Part shown: positions 42,501 to 50,827 of the stretch, one piece after another
Layout of the letters: every line of letters begins with the position of its first letter
Numbering within the stretch: position 1 is the first letter of the stretch
IMG/VR virus record: IMGVR_UViG_3300042261_001452
Location: 1-64,000 of that record
Length of the DNA stretch: 64,000 nucleotides
Reading direction: 5' to 3' (one strand)
From: a virus
Position numbers and translations under genes: made by a program
The notes under the pieces: generated by a model
Seen by the model: only the letters and a program-made list of their open reading frames with translations
Database searches by the model: none
What the model was told of the DNA's origin: nothing

Positions 42501-43877
42501 TCTGCATTCATGCTCCCAATTACTCATTGGAAATAAAGAATAAAAGTCAATAGAAGAACCAACTTTAGGTTCATTTTGATAAAAGAATCTACAGTTAGAA
42601 ACTTTAAAACCTGATAGAGTATAAGATCTTTCAGGATCTATTTGCATATCATAGCCAACTCCAGAATATAGGAATTTCTTTATTTCCTTGATTGGCTGGC
42701 AAAAGTATTTTATTCCATTTTGCTCTTTAAAGAATTTAAGTTCTTGTTTTTCTTGTTTTGAATTTATCGAAATATTTTCTGGAATTCTTTCAGTCTGCAT
42801 ATATTTTTTAAATTTGCCAATATCTGCATATGAAACAGAAATCAAGTGCATGCTATCCTTGCAAGTTATATTTGCCTTTATTCCACAGCGGATCAACATC
42901 CACCAAATTTGGTCTGAAATATCTTTAGAATAACTAGTTGCATTTAGAGTATTTTCTTTGAAATCATAATATCCATCACAATCAAAATATCCCGCCAAGA
43001 CATTAAGAATTTCTTTTTCTGATAGATTAAAAATATTCTTAGTAAATTTCTTTTTGCTGGTTTGTCCAACAATATAGTTTCTAAACTGAGAATGAGTAAT
43101 GGTAGTCTTATTCTTTTTTATTAAAATAGATGTGAAAGTAGGTAGGTCATAGACAGATGAAATACTAGCTATTTTTGAAATACATAATCCTAATAGCCAT
43201 GCTTTACTATTTCCAATTGTCTCTTGGTTATTAAACGGAACACAAGGAGTTAATAGATAGTCATTAAAAGAGACATCCTTCGCTTGTTTTTTCACAATCG
43301 AATTAACTTTCTTGTCAAAAACAAATATATTGTGTTCTTCTGTTACTGAAAAATGATTACAGTGTTCGATTGCAGAAAACTTATATGATTCTTTATCTTT
43401 ACAAATTCTTTCTCCCCATTTTACAGGCTTTCTAATATTTCCATCTCCTGAAAGGATAGAAGGAGAAATAGGATCTTCATATAATATTCCATTAGTGATA
43501 GAGTCTTCGGAGATATTTCCAGATACTTCAAAGCTTTCAATATTTTGATAAGTATAGTCTTCTGCTAGAATTTGCCCACTTATTACCATCCATTGATAAA
43601 TTTCAAGTCTCTTACTTGGAATTTGCCAGTTAATATTTGTATGAACTGGAGAGAAGAAAGAAGGTTGACCATAAATAGTTCCACCACCTCCAGCAGAAGC
43701 AGTTCTCATATTTCCCCCAACATTTATGAATGCTGAAGGTGCATAATTGCTTCTAGGAATAGGTTTATAACCCGGATTCTCTGGAACGATAGTATTTTGA
43801 ACTCTTAATGGATCTCTATTTCTTAAGGCTTGAAATGTTTCAGATAAATTAGTAGTTTGAATGAGTGGGTCCGCCAT
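39510..43877 (-). CDS. Portal protein with two inteins and C-terminal Vsr/DUF559-like nuclease domain
   Basis: 1455 aa before splicing, about 757 aa after removing two inteins (residues 97-428 and 720-1085). The extein parts join into a portal: LEIYQW + CRFFYQNEPKVGSSIDFYSLFPMS, then HLLGDCFPMVEISCPECNGSG, and GEGPNF + SAAAVGIEAMIQRLTTF. After a glycine-rich linker (40100-40290), residues about 1340-1445 read YVIDFAFP, VAVEVDGEIFH (E1377, D1379), KDQERDKLLAQQGW and TVRFWDTDV. This is the restriction-like fold of Vsr/DUF559 nucleases with its acidic residues kept. The protein would form the dodecameric DNA gate of the head. Fusion of a nuclease to a portal is highly unusual; cutting or holding DNA at packaging or exit are both possible. 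Confidence 0.8.
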   Translation of the reverse strand: MADPLIQTTNLSETFQALRNRDPLRVQNTIVPENPGYKPIPRSNYAPSAFINVGGNMRTASAGGGGTIYGQPSFFSPVHTNINWQIPSKRLEIYQWMVISGQILAEDYTYQNIESFEVSGNISEDSITNGILYEDPISPSILSGDGNIRKPVKWGERICKDKESYKFSAIEHCNHFSVTEEHNIFVFDKKVNSIVKKQAKDVSFNDYLLTPCVPFNNQETIGNSKAWLLGLCISKIASISSVYDLPTFTSILIKKNKTTITHSQFRNYIVGQTSKKKFTKNIFNLSEKEILNVLAGYFDCDGYYDFKENTLNATSYSKDISDQIWWMLIRCGIKANITCKDSMHLISVSYADIGKFKKYMQTERIPENISINSKQEKQELKFFKEQNGIKYFCQPIKEIKKFLYSGVGYDMQIDPERSYTLSGFKVSNCRFFYQNEPKVGSSIDFYSLFPMSNWEHECRDQKIKKHFDKLKIRLKLPYWCRLISHEVHLLGDCFPMVEISCPECNGSGRIGTDICEHNGGTVKRLIILNPDYVEVLTNPLNPEPIIALRPDEELINMVSRKIPGYEKLSPEVIKLIASGQPIRLDNRNVSHLKYGECGYEKYGIGMVRRLFPTLSYKTKLMVAQWIVAERLIVPIKLVKVGSDERPAGPADIAAVQASVAATANDPNLAIITHHAFDIDFVGASGKILTLNNEFEFINQEILDGMMINNALLNGEGPNFCLSDDSRILTNNGLKYRSELDIEKDLIATFNKETGALEYQKAIKKWEYNYNSVDGKDAPMKHFLTKRIDMLVTPNHKMLCAPRKISFKKEEYGNWQVMDASKVKNRYRFRACVDKWNGTTEDKGEYFGIKTPDFLKIVGWYVSEGWKIKDANTGNIYSIGIAQSSTANRITYAKMKNTLEANNIFHTLPSNLDAFIISNSMNRELVQYLANNTGDKANTKCLPYELKNMDSKNLAILLEALVDGDGSERDATKKKPTDKKCYSYTTVSTQLRDDVIEILLKLGYSPRFTKIMFDSPNLQTQYTISWSDKENIGRFPTLTSRDMATESQTSKQVIFDEDYVGKVWCVEVPNHFIITERNGLFGVHGNSAAAVGIEAMIQRLTTFRESITSWLMESIYIPEAKRQGFIDEDDEGEEIEYIVPKIKWNSMHLRDQQQYRQFVIQLYEKGLLSAQTVLEAFDFDPDQEIERKKYDSLQMMALGQGQQGEAGGSGGGGGGLGGLGAMLGGGGGGGGGGGGEPPIAPGGDMGAPSEPVGGGVGGPPISKASSVTAEVADPGQFGGKILKQKTRAKFLSDQMRQQRHETKASEISYEKGTDGQIRDEKGRIAFTGAERKLIGPLKQAQNDGLLGNLVIVPQYRVQANGEEYVIDFAFPQLKVAVEVDGEIFHTAPKQKAKDQERDKLLAQQGWTTVRFWDTDVDKRMPQVIQKIVKTVMQKQMYFQNQVAQAEKNQNNSPANS
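40623..41720 (-). other. Intein 2 in portal (366 aa), LAGLIDADG type
   Basis: Begins with Cys (CLSDDSRILTNNGL), block B IDMLVTPNHKML, endonuclease motifs LKIVGWYVSEGW and LLEALVDGDGS, and ends FIITERNGLFGVHGN before Ser. All classical splice residues are present, so it should be active. It splits the portal sequence GPNF/SAAAVG. Confidence 0.92.
42594..43589 (-). other. Intein 1 in portal (332 aa), with DOD endonuclease remnant
   Basis: Splice blocks: block B HFSVTEEHNIFVF; block F YDMQIDPERSYTLSGF; block G ending KVSN followed by extein C. The endonuclease motif NVLAGYFDCDGYY is present, while the first one (WLLGLCISKIAS) is degenerate. The residue after extein W96 is methionine (MVISGQILAEDY), not Cys or Ser, and the residue before the final Asn is Ser instead of His. 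Either splicing is unusual or this intein has decayed. Confidence 0.7.
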
Positions 43878-43905
43878 ACATAGATCTCCTCTATAATTTA
43901 TTTCT

Positions 43906-43914
43906 ATTATACAA
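43906..43914 (-). promoter_or_regulatory. Promoter TTGTATAAT before portal gene
   Basis: AAATTGTATAATAGAAA on the minus strand. The leader of about 22 bases contains GAGGAG eight bases before the portal ATG. Confidence 0.55.
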
Positions 43915-43940
43915 TTTATCTTACTTGTATTATCACTTTA

Positions 43941-45536
43941 TTATATATTCTTTTCTGAAACATTATCCTCTGAGACATCAGTTACATTAAAGTTTTCTTC
44001 TGGATTTATAGCTACAGCAGGAGTTGCAGGATTATTTGCAATATTTGTTTCATTTAATCCCAATGAATCTGCCGCTTCTTGAATTCTATTTCCATCCCCA
44101 ATAGGTTCAGCCACAATACGTTGCCAATTAGGAACCTTTAAAACTTTATCTTCAAATTGAACTCTTAATTCTGATTTAGAAGAAGATGTATCAAATCCTT
44201 TTGCGATACTAATGGTTGAATTAGGAGGAATTACAAAAGGCTCATTATTCTCTGTTAATGCCTTGACTGTCTCAGGAACAAACCAAGTGTCAGAAACACT
44301 AATGGAAGTTCCTAAGGTGGTGGCTGTAGCAAAGCTATACATTAGTCCTTCGTGTCTATCTCTTAGTTTCTTAGCTTCCTTATAAACTTGAGCAACCTTT
44401 AAGATAGTAGTATTATAATGTTTTGCAGTTGCTTCTAGCATTGTTGAAAAATCAATGCCTGCCTCTGACATATCTAAAACATCCTTAAAGATATTATAAA
44501 CATTATCATTATGTCTATTTTCTTGACTTACATGAGAAGCTATTTTAATTGTCTTATTAGCAGAAGCATTTACAGTAATATCAGAAGTTTTATTGCCTCT
44601 TGCTTCTTCTAATCTTCTTTCAGTAGAATATTGATGAGGTCTTGGGAGTCTTGTTCTCTCGCCGGGGATTAATCCCATTTGATTTCCACCATCTCTAGGA
44701 GCATCGGGATTATCAGGTGTTCCAGCATCAGGGAATACATAGAATCTATCGTTAATATATCCACCAACCCATTTGCCTTCTTTATTCATATATTCGGTTG
44801 TAAATTTATCCATGACATACATACGCCAAATAGCTTCACCACTATATACTCTAGTTGGATCTTCATCAAACTTAATATCATCAGTATAATAATGGGTAAA
44901 ATTATAGAATTTATCTCTGTCAATTCTCCAAGGAGTTCCCTCATTAAATCCATCTACTGTTCTATTCCATTTGTTTCTCATTCCTCTTACCCATCCATTT
45001 CTTTGTCTTGAGGTGCTTTGAGCCATTTTTACATTTGTATCAACATTATTGCCTTTTTGCATAGCAATTTCCATTTCATTTGATAAGTCAATTAAATGAG
45101 CATTACCATGATCACTAATAACAAAGACATTAGGATAAAATTCATCTTCTATCATTTTTTTACATAGTTGTAATCTTGTTCCAGTTACATATAGTCTTCC
45201 GTATTGATACCAATGAATATCATCTTGGGTGGAAATATCTCCTGCATTATGATCATATTCATCATCTCCTGCCTCTTGATCATATTCATCTGAGCCAAGT
45301 TCTTGAGCAACCTTAACTGTTTTCTTAAGACTATTTGCCAATACCCCAAAAAGAATAGTAGAAACCTTATCAGCTTCTTCATCTTCTTTTGTTTCAAATA
45401 TTTGTCTACAAGTATCTTTAACTCTCTGTTGATCGATTGGATTAACAATATTGACAAGCATAGAAGCTGCCTCATCTTTAGTCTTTCTGGATTTTATCCA
45501 ACCCTTTAGATCATCTGGACTAGTAAAAAATTCCAT
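43941..45536 (-). CDS. Unknown virion-region protein (531 aa)
   Basis: No family recognised. The N-terminal helical domain begins MEFFTSPDDLKGWIKSRKTKDEAASMLVNIV. The middle is beta-rich and aromatic (DGFNEGTPWRIDRDKFYNFTHYY), and the C-terminal domain has strands (TLGTSISVSDTWFVPETV, SELRVQFEDKVLKVPNW). It carries four spaced tags of the K-x-A-Q/S type (KVAQE, KMAQS, KIASH, KVAQV), the highest count in the window. It is the last gene of the operon whose upstream genes include the 329-aa and AAA+ proteins. Likely a virion component. Confidence 0.55.
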   Translation of the reverse strand: MEFFTSPDDLKGWIKSRKTKDEAASMLVNIVNPIDQQRVKDTCRQIFETKEDEEADKVSTILFGVLANSLKKTVKVAQELGSDEYDQEAGDDEYDHNAGDISTQDDIHWYQYGRLYVTGTRLQLCKKMIEDEFYPNVFVISDHGNAHLIDLSNEMEIAMQKGNNVDTNVKMAQSTSRQRNGWVRGMRNKWNRTVDGFNEGTPWRIDRDKFYNFTHYYTDDIKFDEDPTRVYSGEAIWRMYVMDKFTTEYMNKEGKWVGGYINDRFYVFPDAGTPDNPDAPRDGGNQMGLIPGERTRLPRPHQYSTERRLEEARGNKTSDITVNASANKTIKIASHVSQENRHNDNVYNIFKDVLDMSEAGIDFSTMLEATAKHYNTTILKVAQVYKEAKKLRDRHEGLMYSFATATTLGTSISVSDTWFVPETVKALTENNEPFVIPPNSTISIAKGFDTSSSKSELRVQFEDKVLKVPNWQRIVAEPIGDGNRIQEAADSLGLNETNIANNPATPAVAINPEENFNVTDVSEDNVSEKNI

Positions 45537-45537
45537 C

Positions 45538-46527
45538 TTATTTCCCCTTTAGTTTTTTTTCTAGTTCTTTAGCCAATATACTAGAAACAGTTCTTGTTGC
45601 CTCTCTACTCATTTGCATAGGATCATCTTCTAATCTTTCTCTTTGAATAGATTTCTTATACTGTTGGCTTTGTTCCTTTAACATTTCGCCAGCAGTCTTA
45701 TCGGGAATCATATTCTTATCAAATCTTGAAGATATTCTTTCTGACATTGGTGAATTTAATCCATTTTGAGCATTTAATGATTCTGTTGGAAATACTAATC
45801 CCTTAGGAATAATATCTCGATGAATCATATTATTGATCATTTCAGTCTCTTGGCTTAGACGTTCTTTTTGTCTTGCTTGTTCTCTTTCAGCTTTTTCCAT
45901 CTTAAGTCTAATGCTAGTATCTTGTTCGCTACTTTCTACTAAGTTTTTAATAGCATCTGGATTAGTTATGCTATTCTGATTTTTAGCAGGATTAGTATCT
46001 GAATTAAGATTATAATTTTCTCCTCCTCTAACTGGAACAATAGCTTTATTTACTAGACTTGGAGCTTCTTTCATCTTGGCTTCTTTTGAAATTATCTGCC
46101 ATTTTTGCTTTGGCTCCTCAGAAGCGAACTTTTTATCTAAATTAAAAGGATCGCCTAATGCATTCTTAAGTTGATCTACTTTACCATTATCCTTTGATGC
46201 TATTTTAATCATAGTTTCTCCCATATTTGCTGTTTTTGTAGTAATATTAGCACATCTAAAATTCTTTTGAGATAGCCCACAAGCAAGGGCATACTCTTTA
46301 AGATGATTTATTACTTCTTTATCCCAAGATGAATTATACCAATAAGATTCATTTTTAGATGCACAAATTTCTATTTTGTCACATTCTTTAGCAATAACTT
46401 CTTCTGTTATAGAACTAGCCAAGGTTGTATTAACCATTGGAGAAATATTTTCTATTTCAAGACTAGCTGTAGCATTAATTGGCCATGCTGGTGCTTTTTG
46501 TTCATTAGCCATTTTAAATATTGTCAT
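45538..46527 (-). CDS. Unknown virion-region protein (329 aa)
   Basis: Begins MTIFKMANEQKAPAWP, with AAAGGA eight bases upstream. Early part compact, with two cysteines in spaced sites; residues 110-250 are charged linker; a long helix (SIRLKMEKAEREQARQKERLSQETEMINNMI) precedes a basic end. The tag MIKIASKDNG is near residue 110. It lies one base before the 531-aa gene. No family recognised. Confidence 0.5.
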   Translation of the reverse strand: MTIFKMANEQKAPAWPINATASLEIENISPMVNTTLASSITEEVIAKECDKIEICASKNESYWYNSSWDKEVINHLKEYALACGLSQKNFRCANITTKTANMGETMIKIASKDNGKVDQLKNALGDPFNLDKKFASEEPKQKWQIISKEAKMKEAPSLVNKAIVPVRGGENYNLNSDTNPAKNQNSITNPDAIKNLVESSEQDTSIRLKMEKAEREQARQKERLSQETEMINNMIHRDIIPKGLVFPTESLNAQNGLNSPMSERISSRFDKNMIPDKTAGEMLKEQSQQYKKSIQRERLEDDPMQMSREATRTVSSILAKELEKKLKGK

Positions 46528-46530
46528 ATT

Positions 46531-49500
46531 TTATTTCCTTTGCTTATTTTGTATTTGCTCTGATTCTGTCATATCAAATAATTCTACTGGGGCAACCATG
46601 CATTGTCCATTCCAGAACATTCCTACACCTACATCTTCTAGTTTATCAAAGGCTTTTGAATCCTTAGCTTTTTTATCAGCATCTAGTCTTCTTATTATCT
46701 CTCTAAACTCCTCAGCCTTCTCAGGTGACAATTGTTGATTATTTTTTAATTCATTATCAAGTTTCTTTAGGCCCTTATCAGCTATTGTATTATTATAAGC
46801 AACAACCAACTTATCATCTTGTATAATTCCTTTATTCTTTAAGAAGCTATATAGATAATCAGTTGATGTCGTTGCCCGAGCTACATTATCAGTGGATTGA
46901 TTCTGTAAATTGGGTTTATTTTCCTGCTTTTTAACCTTTGTCTTATCAGTCTCTTCTCCCTTTTTAGGTTTTTCTGGAGTCTTAGCTGGAGGAGTTATTT
47001 TTTCTTGAGTGGTTTCTGCGGTTGGCTCTTCTTGATCCTCCTTCATTCCTTCATCCTTAAGATCTTGCATTGTCTTAGTTTTCTTAACAGGAACTCTTTC
47101 AAGTTTTGTCTTTGTGGGATCGTTAGGATCAGGGACTTCTATAGTAACCACTCCATATTGATCTTCCTCTTCCTCTTCTTTTTTCAGAGGGGCTTTACCA
47201 TCAACAAGTTCTTGTAACTCTTTTGGCAAACGATAAACTTTTCTCATTACTGGATTTTTAGGATCTTTTTGAACTACTGTTGGATCTGGAACCATAACTT
47301 CTTCCAATGGTTTAGAAGCTAATAGTTCTGAAGTTTCTTTATGAATCTTTGTAGCATAGTCTCCAACACCTAGTTTATCCTTGCCTTCTCTATCTACTAG
47401 TGATTCATTGATTGCCCCTAATAGGTTTTCAGTTGTAAAAGGAAGTCCCATCATAGGAGTTTTTACTCCTCTCTTTAAGCTATCTTGCCATTGTGCATAA
47501 GAATCATATTCCTTGAACATCATTTCTACTAAGTTTACAATTGAACGAACACCTAAGTGTTTACCTACTAGAGCTTTAGCAATTGCATCAACATCTACTT
47601 TGTTTTCTCTTAGGATATTTCTAATAACATCCCATCTTTGCTTAGGAGTATTGCCAAAGCTAGGTTGTGATAGCCAAGGATGATTAGGTCTAGCTTGTTC
47701 TTCATCATCAATGCATTCATTTAAGAATCTAACAAATTCTGAAGGATCATCTGGAGGTAGAACTTCCATTTGTCCCATCTGTCCTCTATTTTTTAGAGCG
47801 TTATCGAGATTTGCGACATTATTAGTGGTCATAATGACGAAGATATTTCTATTGATTAATAATTCTTGATTATCTCTTTCAAAGAATTGTAAGAATTTCT
47901 TTACTTGTTCTTTTGTTGTTTCATGAGTTTCTTGAGCGGCACCACCACCTCCGCCTCCACTAGTGCCTTGAGATAACATTCTGTCAATTTCGTCAAAGAT
48001 ATATATGCAGTTTCTAGAATCTGCAATATGTTCAATTAATAGATCGGTAAGTCTTCCTGTTTCTCCTAGCCATTTATTCTTTGTCTGTTCAACATTTACA
48101 GAATATAAAGAAATAGGCTCGCCAACTGTTTGAATAATATCTGCTAGAGCTTCCCCCCAAACAGTTTTACCAACTCCCGGTTTACCATATAGAATTGTAA
48201 AGTGAGGAATAGCAGTTTGCAGGAAAATAGAAGCCTGAGCTTTTAAATCTTTCCACATTCTATTGCTAGCAACAATTTCTTGACTATACATCTCTTTTGT
48301 TGCTTTATCTTTTGCAGAATCCCTTAATCTAGTTAATTCTTTAATCTTTTTAGCTATCTTGCTCATTTCTTCCCCATTTTCACTCAAAATGAGAAGTTTT
48401 GTCTTAATTTCCTCCATCTTTTCACCCCATCCACCTTTCTTATTATAGATGAATGATTTAAATTTAACTCTTGGAGTTTTGGCAACAATACCCATCGTCT
48501 GGCCTTTGCGCTCATTTGTTTCTTTAACTAGATTTTCTTTGGCGGTATCTGCATCAAAATAAATGCCCATTCTTTGACCTTGTTCATCATAAAGGGTTTC
48601 ATTTAATCCATGAAGATTTTCACTTATAGTTTTATTTACTAGATCAATTGCATCTTTTTGACTTAATCCAATAATTGCATTAACTAAAGCATTTACCACA
48701 TCTTTAGATTGAGAATCTATTGTCCCTTTACTTCTTTCTTTTTCAAATTCTGTCTTTGCCTTTTCGAGTTCACTAACAAGAGTATTTGGATCATCTTCAT
48801 ACTCTTCTTCCAACTCTTCTTGTTTTCTATAAAGTCTTGCATCAACCATTTTATTAATAAATGGCCCCATCATATGCCTAACAATAATTCTTGCCTCTTC
48901 ATCGGTAACTGGGAATGCTGCTAAGTCTGCATATTTGGCACCTTCAATTTTAATCTTTTCATTGGATATAAAAACAATTCTTCTTCCATCTGGAATTGAT
49001 TTGCCTTCAATAGCTTTAAGATCTCTCGCGGCACAAGTATCAAAGAAGTCACTAAATCTTTTTTGATCTTGTAGCTGATATCTATAGCCTTGGCCTTCAT
49101 CTTTCTTGTCGGATCTATTGCTATCAAATGGTTGAATGACAGCACATCTATCCATATTTTGAAGAACCATTGTCTTGCCATGAGAACTTGCTTTAGCATT
49201 AAACTTTCTCATTTCTTCTTGTATGTTGCTTTGTTTAGCTAGAATTAGTCTAATTGTCTGAGAAGGATCTTCTTGCCCTTGCGGATTTTTAATTTTAGCT
49301 GTTAAAATTCCTAAAATATTATTTTTAATGCCAATTAACTCTTCGTCTGTAGTTTGATATTCTTCTAATTTTGTACTTAGTATTTCTAGACTTCTATTAA
49401 AATCTGCTATGATAGATTCTTGACTTTGAGATCTATTTGCTCTATCTATTTGTCCACGAAAATCTTTATAAGATTCATTAAGCCATTTTAATGGATTCCA

Positions 49501-50748
49501 AGTTGCAAATCCACCTTCTCTAATATCTTCTAAACTAAAATTCTTATATAGTCCAGTTCTGCCGAATAAGGCTCTTACTGTTAAGGAATTTGCTGGTAAA
49601 AATTTTGTCTGTCCTGCTTCTTCTTCTGGCAATTGTGAAGCAGCAAAGGCTTCTTGAAGATTAACGCTTCTTCCAGACCTAAGCATATTATAATAATTAA
49701 TACAGACTCCTCTTTCTCTTCTATACTGCTGAAGAATGGTTGACTTTACATTTTCATGTAGCTTTTCCTCTATTTTATTTAAAATGGATATAGCCTCTAG
49801 ATCAGCAGGAGAATTCATAACCGCCTCTTCATCCATATTAAGCAATCTTAATCTATCATTATAAATTGCTAATTCTTCTTTGGTTAAGTCACGAAGAATC
49901 TCTTCCTGTGACTCATATAATTTATTATTTCTTTTATCTTCTAATATTTTTTGGATTTTTTTCTGTCTTGCCTGAAGACTCTTATTAATTTTGGCATATC
50001 TTTCTTTAACTTCTTTAACATTAACAGGATTGCCATCATCGTCAAATGAGGTGACATTCTTGGCACGTTCAGTATTAGCTGCTATAGCATTGTTAATTCT
50101 TTCTAGTTCTATTTCTATTCCTTTATATTCTCTATCTAGCAAGAGTCTTTTATGGGCCTCTCTCATTTTCATAGCAGTTGTCGATTCTTCCATTATCTCT
50201 TTAAGGTTCTTTTCAAATTCTATAATAGATTCTTTTATTTTTTTGCTATTTCCCGTTTGAGATCCATCTGGACTAAAAATTTGGTCAATAATAGAAAGAT
50301 CAAATCCCTTCTCTTCTAACCAACTAGGAGTAACAACTCTTTCTTGTCCATAGAGAAGAGAATCAATATTATTGACCACGTTTGGATAATCCGTTGTTAA
50401 TCTTTTACCTAGAAGATCATCAGTTGTAACATCTTGGAAGTAATCTTCTGGAAGACTAGCATTTGTTGCGTCTGGATAATAAACTTCATTGTTTGATGGA
50501 GGAATAGCATAACGCATAAGCATTTCAACTAATGGCATATAAGGATCAGTACCAATTACAAAATTTACCATGCCTGTTGATCTTAGTTTAGAATATAATC
50601 TTTCATATTTGGGCAACTTACAAATAGCATCTAACATTTTATAATTGGCAACATCTTTTGTTCCCAAAACATCATTAAAATGTCCTAAGGCTGCTTGTTT
50701 CTTTAGTTTATTATTATGAATTTTCTTTATAGCTATTATTTTAAACAT
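46531..50748 (-). CDS. Giant AAA+ ATPase (1405 aa)
   Basis: About 840 residues of mostly helical sequence precede one AAA+ module: Walker A YGKPGVGKT (854-861), Walker B IYIFDEID (about 913-920), sensor-1 IFVIMTTNN, and an arginine-finger-like NRGQMGQ. The C-terminal 300 residues are a charged linker and a small domain ending GVGMFWNGQCMVAPVELFDM. Such large AAA+ proteins normally work as hexameric unfoldases or remodelling machines. It is placed in the head operon between the second AAA+ gene and portal-side genes, so a role in capsid assembly, maturation or DNA handling is plausible. I cannot name the family. Confidence 0.75.
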   Translation of the reverse strand: MFKIIAIKKIHNNKLKKQAALGHFNDVLGTKDVANYKMLDAICKLPKYERLYSKLRSTGMVNFVIGTDPYMPLVEMLMRYAIPPSNNEVYYPDATNASLPEDYFQDVTTDDLLGKRLTTDYPNVVNNIDSLLYGQERVVTPSWLEEKGFDLSIIDQIFSPDGSQTGNSKKIKESIIEFEKNLKEIMEESTTAMKMREAHKRLLLDREYKGIEIELERINNAIAANTERAKNVTSFDDDGNPVNVKEVKERYAKINKSLQARQKKIQKILEDKRNNKLYESQEEILRDLTKEELAIYNDRLRLLNMDEEAVMNSPADLEAISILNKIEEKLHENVKSTILQQYRRERGVCINYYNMLRSGRSVNLQEAFAASQLPEEEAGQTKFLPANSLTVRALFGRTGLYKNFSLEDIREGGFATWNPLKWLNESYKDFRGQIDRANRSQSQESIIADFNRSLEILSTKLEEYQTTDEELIGIKNNILGILTAKIKNPQGQEDPSQTIRLILAKQSNIQEEMRKFNAKASSHGKTMVLQNMDRCAVIQPFDSNRSDKKDEGQGYRYQLQDQKRFSDFFDTCAARDLKAIEGKSIPDGRRIVFISNEKIKIEGAKYADLAAFPVTDEEARIIVRHMMGPFINKMVDARLYRKQEELEEEYEDDPNTLVSELEKAKTEFEKERSKGTIDSQSKDVVNALVNAIIGLSQKDAIDLVNKTISENLHGLNETLYDEQGQRMGIYFDADTAKENLVKETNERKGQTMGIVAKTPRVKFKSFIYNKKGGWGEKMEEIKTKLLILSENGEEMSKIAKKIKELTRLRDSAKDKATKEMYSQEIVASNRMWKDLKAQASIFLQTAIPHFTILYGKPGVGKTVWGEALADIIQTVGEPISLYSVNVEQTKNKWLGETGRLTDLLIEHIADSRNCIYIFDEIDRMLSQGTSGGGGGGAAQETHETTKEQVKKFLQFFERDNQELLINRNIFVIMTTNNVANLDNALKNRGQMGQMEVLPPDDPSEFVRFLNECIDDEEQARPNHPWLSQPSFGNTPKQRWDVIRNILRENKVDVDAIAKALVGKHLGVRSIVNLVEMMFKEYDSYAQWQDSLKRGVKTPMMGLPFTTENLLGAINESLVDREGKDKLGVGDYATKIHKETSELLASKPLEEVMVPDPTVVQKDPKNPVMRKVYRLPKELQELVDGKAPLKKEEEEEDQYGVVTIEVPDPNDPTKTKLERVPVKKTKTMQDLKDEGMKEDQEEPTAETTQEKITPPAKTPEKPKKGEETDKTKVKKQENKPNLQNQSTDNVARATTSTDYLYSFLKNKGIIQDDKLVVAYNNTIADKGLKKLDNELKNNQQLSPEKAEEFREIIRRLDADKKAKDSKAFDKLEDVGVGMFWNGQCMVAPVELFDMTESEQIQNKQRK

Positions 50749-50827
50749 AATTATCTTCCTAAATTTTTATATTGATAAAATTTAACTTCTTTTATTATTT
50801 CTTGAAATAAATCCAAAACTCCTACCT

